Below are positions 45,230 to 64,000 of a stretch of DNA of 64,000 bases, in pieces. This stretch comes from Lingula anatina. Its lineage: Eukaryota > Brachiopoda > Lingulata > Lingulida > Lingulidae. The notes below the pieces were generated by a model. The model saw nothing but the letters and a program-made list of their open reading frames with translations. It was not told the DNA's origin and made no database searches. The translations under genes and the position numbers were made by a program. Numbering within the stretch: position 1 is the first letter of the stretch; each line of letters starts with the position of its first letter. The stretch spans positions 15,617-79,616 of the forward strand of contig NW_019775926.1 in NCBI RefSeq assembly GCF_001039355.2. Direction: 5' to 3'.

Positions 45230-45465
45230 GACGATTCCCACATATTTTTGGATCAATCTATCTCCCTGGGGAGTCTCACTAAACTGCGATCAACTTAATC
45301 GGCTAAAATGTCTGTCATACCTAGTAAAGCTGTTAGGGGGTAATTATCTTTACCCTACCGTGACAGATATTTAAGCTTCTTGAGCTGATAGCAATTTAGC
45401 GTGAACCCCCAGGGAGTTAGGTCGATCCAGATGGATCGATCTAAGTATGGGAACCCAGTCTAAGG
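45230..45465. mobile_element. MITE of the GATCGATC foldback family, best-preserved copy
   Basis: The left end GATTCCCACATATTTTTGGATC pairs with the right end (GATCGATCTAAGTATGGGAACC). Subterminal CTCCCTGGGGAGTCTCACTA pairs with the right-hand CCCCCAGGGAGTTAG region. The centre is GCTGTTAGGGGGTAATTATC. Matches 8335, 11012 and 25165. Confidence 0.8.
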
Positions 45466-46019
45466 TGTTTTGGGCGAAGGGTGACAATATCCTTAATTAT
45501 TTGTACCAAGTTGCGTTACAGAGAATATACACAGCTGTACTATCGCTTGACTTTAATTATTTGATCTGAACACGGTTTAAATTATTAAGTAATGCTAAGG
45601 GAGAACCTTGAACAGTTGCATATAGCTCCAAAATGTATAAATCTAAGTCGGGAACTTTCATGTAGCAACTTGGGAACTTTCATGTAGCAACTATCCGACT
45701 TTGCAGTATCACCATTAGACATTTTACTACCAGTAGGTCATGACATGGATGGAATGGTCACCTGATTTGTTGACATTTCAGGCTCTCGTGAAACAATAGC
45801 CTATTATTCATGTAGGCTTTTACCTCATTATATCCATGGTCAATGATGCATTTTATTCAAGACATGAATTAGTAAGGTGAATCAGATTGACATGTACGAA
45901 AATTATGCCATTTTCTTTTTGCAAATAAAGGTATAATGTCGATGAAAAATTTTACTAATTTTGTATGTCATATTCATAACAGTGCGGCTGTGTTGAGAAT
46001 AGACAGTTATCCCCCCCCC
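45466..46019. other. Geneless stretch
   Basis: Contains an 18-bp near duplicate (GGGAACTTTCATGTAGCAAC, twice at about 45652-45692) and a poly-C tract at 46011-46023. No gene. Confidence 0.5.
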
Positions 46020-46128
46020 CCCCTCGCAAAGCAATATGAACAACTGAGTTTGCCCGATTTTACCTTGCTAGTAGGGCCTACTGTACTTTACAAGGGGGCG
46101 TGTCAGATGATAAACTGATTACATTGAC
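46020..46128. repeat. Dispersed repeat family D, copy 1
   Basis: Shares GAGTTTGCCCGATTTTACCT, CTTGCTAGTA and ACAAGGGGGCG in order with 46653-46767. Confidence 0.8.
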
Positions 46129-46652
46129 TGGGCCTTGGCGAGAATCCCGTTGAGATAGATAGATTTTGTCAGTTAGATAACTTCTATTCGGGACACAGCC
46201 TATGAGTGTCAGGGCAAACGTGCTTATGACAATTGTGCTTCATTATTATCTGATAAGTTTATTCAGTAAAGTAGGTCCTAGCACCCACCTGACAAAACTA
46301 TCAAATTAACCTTTGAACAAAGTGGAGTCGTGCACGCTATAAACCATACTAACTCTGGCCAGGAATTTGATTTGGGGGTCTAATGCTAAATTGTTGACTT
46401 TCCGAAAAATACTGGGATTTGGTAGCTTACATTCTAAGTATTTGTAGAAATAGTATTTTTTATTTGGTTTTCGCTACTTAATGCTCCTTTGAAGTTGATA
46501 ATGGATTTAAAGTGGGTCTTTGAGAAAAAGTCGACTCTTTTGAACCAAATTAATCCCCCTAACTACAGGTATTGTCACGTATGATAATTGTAACATTATT
46601 TGAACATTGGAATGGTTGCACATGCATTTTGTTTACAACAGGTGATCGCACT

Positions 46653-46767
46653 GCCTCCTCGAAAAGCAGTTTGAACAAAATCGTGGACCACGGAGTTTGC
46701 CCGAATTTCCCTTGCTAGTACTTAAAGTTACAAGGGGGCGCTCCAGATAATTAAGCTGACTGCGTGG
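46653..46767. repeat. Dispersed repeat family D, copy 2
   Basis: Same orientation as copy 1, about 630 bp downstream; could be a SINE-like or local duplication. Confidence 0.8.
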
Positions 46768-47733
46768 TCGACCCATATTCTGACTTGTTTTTGTAACATT
46801 ATCAGTTGTATTGGGCCTGAAGTTACTCATTTAACTGACAACAAACTCACGTGTTTCATGTGATTTGATACTTGCGTTCCAGCCTATGTACAAACGTGCC
46901 AGGTGTCACGTAGGCATCAGTGGCGCCTGCAGACCTTTGAAAATTGTTCTCATAGATCCCAAGCAAGGGCACTGTACATTTACCAAAAAATTAAAAGTTT
47001 TCAAATAAAGATTATTCAAATAAGATTTTTGTCATTTGACCGAAACGGATTTATGCATTTAGTACGTGCATCTTTGTGAATTTATCCCTCCTCCCCCCCT
47101 AAAAAAAGTTAATAAAAATCTTTGTTCTTAAAACATAATTTAGAAGATTGTGATTCATAAATGCGTCAGCAAATAAGAAAGACTTCATTTAACACTTTTG
47201 GGAGTTCAAAATTTTGGATAGGGGTTCAAACGTAAAATCTAAAATCCACGGTACAATCAAGCTAAATGAACGGGCGGGTTTGCATAAAATAGCAAAACAT
47301 TAATTTAAATAGCTGCACATTACACCATCCTTGAAAGTTAACGGTTTACAGCCTCATGCAAATTTCGTGTTCAAAAATAATTTAAGGCATCCCGCATGAA
47401 AATGCAGTAGTATCGAAGTAGCAAAGAAGCATTAACGCAGTAGTGGTGTGGAGCATATTTGCAGTAGAAATGCAGTATAGCCTACTGCAATTCTACTTCA
47501 AAAATTACATAGGATTGTACAGAGGAGGAGCATTAATGCAGTAGATTAGCAGCATGATAGAAGCATGTTTCAAATATGCTAATTAGCTCCCCAATTGAAG
47601 CAGATTTGAAGCATGTTTGCAGTATGATTGCAGTAGTCTACTGCGCTGGAGTATCTACTTCGTTTTCGTGCGGGATCCTCGTGACATCTGCATTTATCAG
47701 TGTAAAATGTGAATCATTTACTGGTATTAGTAA
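46768..47733. other. Geneless stretch
   Basis: The words GCAGTAG and AAGCAT recur at 47400-47650 in an irregular way. No gene recognised. Confidence 0.4.
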
Positions 47734-47740
47734 GCTTATG

Positions 47741-47782
47741 CATGGACATAATAAGAGAAGGCCTTCTCTTATTATGTCCATG
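47741..47782. repeat. Perfect 42-bp palindrome flanked by 7-bp direct repeats
   Basis: The two 21-bp arms (outer CATGGACATAATAAGAGAAG) have no loop and no mismatch. GCTTATG occurs directly on both sides (47734-47740 and 47783-47789), like a target-site duplication. Confidence 0.95.
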
Positions 47783-47794
47783 GCTTATGTAAAG

Positions 47795-48013
47795 CCCCCT
47801 TTACACTGGACGGCGTCCTTTCTGCGTCCAGCAGTCCGGCCCCATTTGTGAGTTAAAAAATTATAATATTTTACGTGCCGACAACTGGCCGATCATTGAG
47901 CATTCTTTCTTATACAAAATTAATGCTCGTGTCTTCTTATTAAGACCACAGCGATGTCAAATTTCATGGTCGCAGAAAGGACGCAGAAAGGACGCCGTCC
48001 AGTGTAAAGGGGG
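47795..48013. mobile_element. MITE with CCCCCTTTACACTGGACGGC inverted ends
   Basis: The left end and the reverse complement of the right end share CCCCCTTTACACTGGACGGC and continue GTCCTTTCTGCGTCC, an inverted repeat of about 35 bp. The target duplication is unclear. It lies 12 bp from the 42-bp palindrome. Confidence 0.9.
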
Positions 48014-48483
48014 TATAAACAGTTCCACTGTATTTCACATCTATTAAAGATACATGTGATAGTTCGTCCTGGGGTGTACACGTGCTAGCTCACTTATACC
48101 TGGGCCCGTAACTCGAAAGAGTCACGTATTGCAAATAGCGATATCACATAGAGGCTACAGTGTAGCCTATTATATGTGGCGAGTATGGGCGAGTTATGGA
48201 ATCGAGACACTTGCGCTCGGTCGCAATGCGCGATGCTTTCGAGTTTTTGAACCACTTGTACATGTTCTAGTAGGCCTACAGTGAACTTCGTACAAGAAAA
48301 TTCAATCCACTCTTTTTGCACTAACTCCTAGGGCAAGGCAGATTGACAATCATTTTTAACAACGTTAGCGTTCTTTATTACAAAATGGCCTAGTAGTTTG
48401 AACGCAACAGCGTTAACACTACCATGTAGACTATCTGTTAAATGTTACCTGTGAATGCCATACACTTGTTAAAAAGCGAGTTG
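48014..48483. other. Geneless stretch
   Basis: No gene recognised. Confidence 0.5.
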
Positions 48484-48740
48484 ATAGCATTTTTATCAAA
48501 CTTTATTTCAAGGCAGCAAAACTGGCGAATGTACAGGCAAAAAAGGAAATAATGATGCACAAACTTGGTTTTTGTAAGGTTTAATACAGGTACGCTAAAA
48601 TAACAAAGTCAACACCAAATTTCATTAGGCACTGTCAATAGGTCACACGGATGTTAGGAGTATGTAACAAGCACAACGTTTCTGGCCCATGAAAATTCAG
48701 ATTCAAAAATTGAAATGTGCCAGAATAAGAAAAACGAAAA
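48484..48740. repeat. Dispersed repeat family E, short copy
   Basis: Aligns with 51145-51380 (AAGGCAGCAAA, AATGTACAG, TGTAACAAGC, GGCCCATGA). Confidence 0.75.
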
Positions 48741-49904
48741 CTTCATATAGCCTATATATATATATATATTATCCACCCCAGGGGAAAGCTTGACCAATGT
48801 CAGCGTACCTAGCCGAGACAATCCCGTCCCCATTCCGATTCTACCACTATAAAACTTCACACTATTTATTGACCAAGAAAAATTCTAACTGCAAAATGCG
48901 TTCCGGTTGAAAAATTCGTTTTCACGATTTCTTTGGTTGCAAAATGCGGCTCTACACCAGTTTTATGAACCCCATCATTTCATTCTCCCCGACATCTAAC
49001 TGGACAGTTGATCGTTTCAAATCATTCAGACTTTCCGACCTTAAACGTTTTCATTAAGTATGTAGGCCATGGGGTCTATCTTTTTAAACGACCGAGATAT
49101 TCTCGAAATATTATGTTGCTTATCAATAGAAAAGCTTATTTTTACAGCTTGTTATTGCAAGTTATAACATTTTTGTCATAGGTACATAAGAAATACTTCT
49201 ATAACACGAATAATGGAATAGACGGTTTGTTAAAGATATTAATGTACACATTCTTACTACTGTGTACTAGCCACATCTATAAACCTGTCCCGTCAATCAA
49301 ATCACACATGGTCAGCTCTATGTCCTAGTTTAAAGGCAAGCAATGTGTTTATTTATATATTTCATTTGTCTTATACATTGTACATGTAGTGCCTCAGACC
49401 AGCCATGATTCAACGTCCAAATATTGTCAGTTTTTAATCGTCCTGAAATCTGAAAATCTCAAAACTAAATGGGTAAAACAAAAACTTGCTTTATGCTTTC
49501 CGTCACGGGACCGGAGCTCTTGAAATAAAGTACATTATTTATAGAGGTTAATCTCGCGAGTATTTACGAGAACATATGAAAATAACAGCATTAAACTCCA
49601 ACGAGATAAAATACGCACTATCATGTGAGTGAGTAATGTTACTCCAACCCCCCCCCCCCCCATTGCAAATACTCGTGGCACTCTCGAAATCATGGTCTAG
49701 AATGAAACATCATATCGACCTTAACGCCTAATTTCCACATCCAACCAGAACTGAAACATGTTTGGATACAATGTCCCGCGAAGTGGTAATATACTATGAA
49801 GTCTCCTAAGGGTCCTTATTTTTTAACCAATGAAGTCGCCTTCTATCATGAAGTAGTAATTCTTATTCTATGAGGTGGTAATATACTATAAGTATCTTAA
49901 CACA
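48741..49904. other. Geneless stretch
   Basis: Short (TA)n at about 48751-48770 and poly-C at 49649-49662. No gene recognised. Confidence 0.5.
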
Positions 49905-50385
49905 CGTCGCAAGCAATGAAGGAGCAAGTGCCCTTTGCGTGTTGAGTAAGACGCACGCCTTCACAACTAATGAACAAAGTCGAGAGCACACTGGGAATGC
50001 GTCGCACGTGCGTCACCCCCAGGCCTGGTGTACGCTCGTGTCTTTACAATGAACATCGACTGTGTAACAGGTACAATTTTCAAAAAGCTTACATAGCAGA
50101 AAAAAGGAGGACGAAGAAAGAAGAGGAGAACAGGAAGCCAAACTGACGTACGTCACCACAAACGTGTGAGGCAAGTGTGAAGCAAAACTGACGCAAAGGG
50201 CACTACTTTCGCCGTGCGTCGCATTCCCTTCGTTAGTGGTGGGTGTGTGCCACGTACACAGGAAGAAAGACAAACTCAAGAAATGAGTACAATTTCCACG
50301 GCCATCGCTCCTTGCAGTTAGCGTTCGTCGCAGGGGACGTACGATCCTGAAATTCGTGCGTCCGGTTGTGACCGAGGCTTTACAG
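49905..50385. repeat. Dispersed repeat family B, copy 2 (uninterrupted)
   Basis: Shares long blocks with 32830-33720 but lacks the foldback element. The right end (GGGGACGTACGATCCTGAAA and TCCGGTTGTGACC) is repeated again at 50655-50712. Confidence 0.85.
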
Positions 50386-51144
50386 CATGTGAAACATGCA
50401 TCAGCCTACTGTACAATCCGTAAAGGCTAGCCGGGCCTTTCTGCGAAATCACGAAAAAATAAACGTTGATCACTTTACGGTTACGGATAGCTAAATGTAG
50501 TCGGTCGCCTAAACGTGCAGGTGCGAAAGCTCTCTATTATGTAGTAATAGAAGTGGAACATGAACGTTGTAGAGATAGTAGTAGTTATACATGTAGCTCT
50601 ATTTTATTGCCTTATATGNTACCTCTACGACCTCCACAGCCTCCGCATCACCCTAAAATCGCAGGGGACATACGATCCTGAAATTTGTGCGTCTGGTTGT
50701 GACCGAGGCTTAAAATAGACATGTCTCAGGTCGCCATTAAACGGTGTCATATTTACCCATATATTGACATGATAAACTTATGATATCAGGTTGCTCTCTG
50801 TACTGGTGAAAATATGTGGATGCCACCTTACAGACAATTGTCCACCTAAGGTCAAGTGTCACTCCCATTAATTTTAAATTTAAAAATCCAGAAACAAAAT
50901 ACCACAAGCTTTGCATGGATGCTATAATTGTTTACTTACACACCAATAACTAATATACATCTCAAGTTTCATTTACAATGTGTAAAATTTAAAAAAAAAA
51001 CGTTCTAAAAAGGAGCTAAACTACACTGGACAAAAAAAGGTTTTCTAAAGGTAATTATGTAATGTTGTGCACTTGGTACAATGTGTTTTAAAGAATTGTC
51101 AATAATTCAAAATTTTAATAAATACAAAAAAATAATAATAAAAT
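50386..51144. other. Geneless stretch with an assembly gap at 50619 and a family B end fragment at 50655-50712
   Basis: The fragment reads GGGGACATACGATCCTGAAA and CTGGTTGTGACCGAGGCTT. No gene recognised. Confidence 0.6.
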
Positions 51145-53680
51145 AAAACAAGGCAGCAAAGCTGTCAAATGTACAGACAAAAAGCTGAAAAAACAATGCA
51201 CAAAATAGGCTACTGTCAATTCTGATGCAAAAGTACATTATGCTTAACTGCAAATTCAATATCAAATTTTAATTATGCTCAACAGGTAATACCAATGTAA
51301 GTAAAATGTGTAACAAGCCTAAGGCTTCAGGCCCATGAGAGTTCCCACTTTGAAAGTGTCAGAATGAAAAAAATAAAAAATTTTACACAAAATTGCATAA
51401 ATTCGATAATAAATGATAACCCAATTGAGCTGGTCAATTTGGATGTAACATTACATAATAAATTACAGAATAATTATCAGTTTTTGATTATTGACTATAA
51501 ATAGCATGGACATGTAGAAAATTTGGTAACCATATGGCTTTATGTCCATGGGAGCTCTGAGTCCCACAATGAATATGCCAACACGATAAAAATGAATATT
51601 TCACTAAAATGTATAACTTCAAGAAATAGAAGCCAATTAGACTGCTTTTTCAACTCAGGCTGCATTTTATTCCTGTGTTTCTTTTTTGAAAGTTTAACAA
51701 TCATAAGTAACATGGTTTTCCCATAATGGTCATCATGGCAGCAGCTCCCAAAATTGTTTTCTTCTATTTTGATGCAATATTACATAATGCTTAACAGCAA
51801 AATGACCATCAATTTTTAATAATAAAATATACGTATCATGGATTTTCAGAAAATGTGACTTGCATGGGTCTTCAAGCCTGTAGTGGTTCTAAGTCACACC
51901 TTGAAAATGCCAATGTGTAAAAAAGTCGATTTTGGTCCCATGTTTCTTTCCTGTAAGTTTGAGAACAGTAAATGACATGGTTTTCCTAAATTTGGCAATA
52001 TGGGAGCAGTGCCCAAAATAGGGGTTTCTTGAAATTTTGATGCAGCATTACATAATGTTTAACAGCATATTGACCATCAATTTTTAATAATAAAATATTA
52101 GTATCATGGATAATCAGAAAATGTGACCAGCAAAGGTCTTCAGGACCATGGAACTTCAAAGTCACACCTTGAAAATGCCAATTTGTGAAAAATTAATTTT
52201 TTACAAAAAAATGTTTAACTGCCAGGAAGAATTACCAAACAGACTGCATTGCCTACCAAAGCTGTATTTTCGTCCCATGTTTCTTTCCTGTAAGTTTGAG
52301 AACAGTAAGTGACATGGTTTTCCTTAAATGGTCATCATGGGAGCAGTGCCCAAAATAGGTGTTTCTTCAAATTTTGATGCAACATTACATAATGTTTAAC
52401 AGCATAATGACCATCAATTTTTAAAAATAAAATATTAGTATCATGGACAAACAGAAAACGTGACTAACAAAGGTTTTAGGCCCATAGAACTTCAAAGTCA
52501 CACCTTAAAAATGCCAAAATGTAAACAAGACAGCACTGTTCTGAAATGGGTTTATTTCCATTTTTAACACTTTTTTAACATAAAACAAAACTAACATTTT
52601 ACTGCCATTCTTTAATGATCAACTAAGAAAATTGATGAGATGTGAAAAATATCAATAGAACAGTGTTAAATGTCTAATTTCTTCCATTCTGAGATTCTGA
52701 ACATGGTGAATGATTGAATCTGACAAATTGCAATGATATGAGTTTATTTCCATTTTGACACTTTATTACACAATACACGATAACAAGTTTACCATCATTT
52801 TTACATAATCAACTAACAATGTTGTAAAGATGAAGGAAATGTCAAACAAACACTTTTACTTATCTTATTAGTTCAATAATGAGACTGTTAACATGCCTAA
52901 GAATTGAATCTGAGGAAATGTGAAACAAGACAGCACTGTTCTGAAATGTTTTTTTTCCATTTTTAACAATTTTTTTACATAAATCAAAATTAACAGTTTA
53001 CTGCCATTATTATATGATCAACTAAGAAAATTGATGAGATGGGAAAAATATCAATAGAATAGTGTTAAATGTCCAATTTCTTCCATTCTAAGATTCTGAA
53101 CATACTGGATGATTGAATCTGACAAACTGCAATGATATGAGTTTATTTCCATTTTTGACACTTTATTACACGATAACAAGTTTACCATCATTTTTACATA
53201 ATCAACTAACAATGTTGTAAAGATGCAGGAAATGTCAAACAAACTCTTTTATGTATCTTATTAGTTAAATAATAAGACTGTTAACATGCCTAAGAATTGA
53301 ATTTGAGGAAATGTGAAAAAAACAGCATAACTTCTAAAACAATGACCTGCATTTTACTAAGATTGACCACTCCTGTGAGTTTAATGACAACTGGCCAATC
53401 TGCTTTTCTTATATTGTGTTTACAGTGTTGCATATATGCTAAAAAGTAAAAAAAACAGCACAACTACTAAAATAGTGGCCTGATCATGCCAATTTTCGAA
53501 CTTGACCTGCATTTTATGAATATTCATCAGCTCTGTAAATATAAAGCCAAAAAGTAAAACTGTCTTCCACTTATCATGTTTACATTGAAAGTGCACGGCA
53601 CTGGCATCGCGACGGCATCAGCGACGACAGACGCAGGTGATGGCAATATGTACAGACACATCTGTGCCTGTACATAAAAA
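51145..53680. repeat. Block of diverged tandem repeats (family E), about 2.5 kb
   Basis: In the first part, a phrase containing TGACCATCAATTTTTAATAA, then GTATCATGGA and AAGTCACACCTTGAAAATGCC, recurs near 51790, 52060 and 52400. In the second part, two copies of about 400 bp start at 52518 and 52921 (AACAAGACAGCACTGTTCTG). The block starts near TGTACAGAC (51170) and ends near CTGTGCCTGTACA (53670), an inverted pair of short ends. No coding. Confidence 0.75.
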
Positions 53681-54333
53681 TATATGTTTAAAAGTAACAA
53701 TAATTAACAAAGAAAATGTGGCATTAATCAATTGTAAAAAAAAAATTAATTTTGTAAGTTTTTGTTGTATATGAATAAATGTTTGCAACAAGTTTTTTTA
53801 TTTAATTTCATTCAGAGTTCAGGCAATACCAGCTACTGTCAGTGAAAACAGATTGCCTTTAAGTCTTTAATACCTATAACTACAAGATAAACCTTGAAAC
53901 ATACAGTGAAAATTTAAGTATTTGTTGTTGGATAACACTTAGATGTAAGACAGTACATAAATAAAACTGTACTATCATTGTACGGTCACTAATAATAAAT
54001 AAATGAACTGTAATAATTTATCACATTGCTCTCTCTATTCACATGCAATTCTGTCACAAACACCATAGTTAAATAAAGTTAGCTACATATATTTAGTTCA
54101 TAACTGTACAATTACACCAATACATCATGCAACACATTTAAAACTGCCAGTGAGCACTATTATATTTAACAGAGATATGCTAATACACAAAATGTTTTTA
54201 AAAACCACAAATAAGTTGCACTCTGGTGTAACTTGGCAATGATGGGGTAATCTTAAATGCAATATCTAGACGGCTTGTGTACTGTTTCTCTTCCAAGTGA
54301 GAAATGGGTCAAATTCCTGTTATTTTGTTCTAA
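53681..54333 (-). other. 3' flank / 3' UTR region of KIF3A
   Basis: AT-rich sequence downstream of the KIF3A stop on the minus strand; a poly(A) site was not assigned. Confidence 0.5.
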
Positions 54334-63661
<9,328 letters not shown>

Positions 63662-64000
63662 CTAGAAGAGACGATGAAGAAGAACAGATTACTAGAGAAA
63701 TGTTGCACCCTAGTAGCCTATATAAATTATTGGACCTCTATAGTTATGACAGACTCAGAGTGATACATCTCCATGTTGTAGGACTAACGTTGATTTAATG
63801 ATTCCAAATCAATTTCCGTCTCCTCAAAAGTAAAATTACTTCTGAAGCCAATTTAACATAAGAACTTAGGATAGAAAGCTAATCTTAATTATAAACAGAA
63901 ATAGTTGGGTAACAGTAACTAGTGGCCTAAAACACATCCTTTTCAATTGTTATAAAAATTAGCAAGCACTAAATTTCATTTTTAGGACTACTATTGAACT

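Noticed and set aside
47795-48013. A defined target-site duplication for this MITE
   Set aside because: The flanks (GTAAAG and TATAAA) do not give a convincing direct repeat, so the superfamily was left open.

Overview
The window is animal nuclear DNA, AT-rich, with many introns, microsatellites and small mobile elements. It looks like a marine invertebrate: a highly polymorphic genome with lineage-specific peptide-type GPCRs, a methuselah-type cysteine-rich ectodomain, and Tc1, LINE and Penelope-like remnants. I cannot name the phylum; a lophotrochozoan or an invertebrate deuterostome would both fit. All gene models below were made by eye from reading frame and GT-AG splice sites.

Layout. 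1-1652 holds a minus-strand exon for a secreted or ectodomain protein whose end lies in a 67-bp tandem repeat. 1653-5640 is repeat-rich and geneless. 5640-11232 is one unrecognised plus-strand gene present twice; both copies end at the same place against single-N gaps, which suggests two haplotypes placed in tandem. 11234-14769 holds two minus-strand rhodopsin-like GPCR genes, the first cut by a gap. 15000-20090 is mostly noncoding, with a small candidate membrane peptide at 18815. 20103-22527 is an array of 31 apparently identical 78-bp units. 22530-41500 is a mobile-element region: an L1-like fragment, a decayed minus-strand LINE with a MITE inside it, a second LINE tail, a Penelope-like remnant, several MITEs, a complete but dead Tc1 element, a palindromic element with a 9-bp target duplication, and a hammerhead-ribozyme-like motif. 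42228-44175 is a three-exon gene with the architecture RING-like finger, ubiquitin-like domain, TerD-like domain. 44200-53700 is again repeats. 54334-63661 is the minus-strand KIF3A (kinesin-II motor subunit) gene, 16 exons, missing only its N-terminal exon or exons, which lie beyond the window.

There is no operon logic here; the genes are independent units. KIF3A is an ordinary ciliary and transport gene. The RING/ubiquitin-like/TerD gene is the most unusual item: it joins a bacterial stress-system domain to eukaryotic ubiquitin-pathway modules. Single N characters at 8562, 11233, 16812, 22528 and 50619 mark assembly joins, and at least two of them sit between unmerged duplicate sequences.
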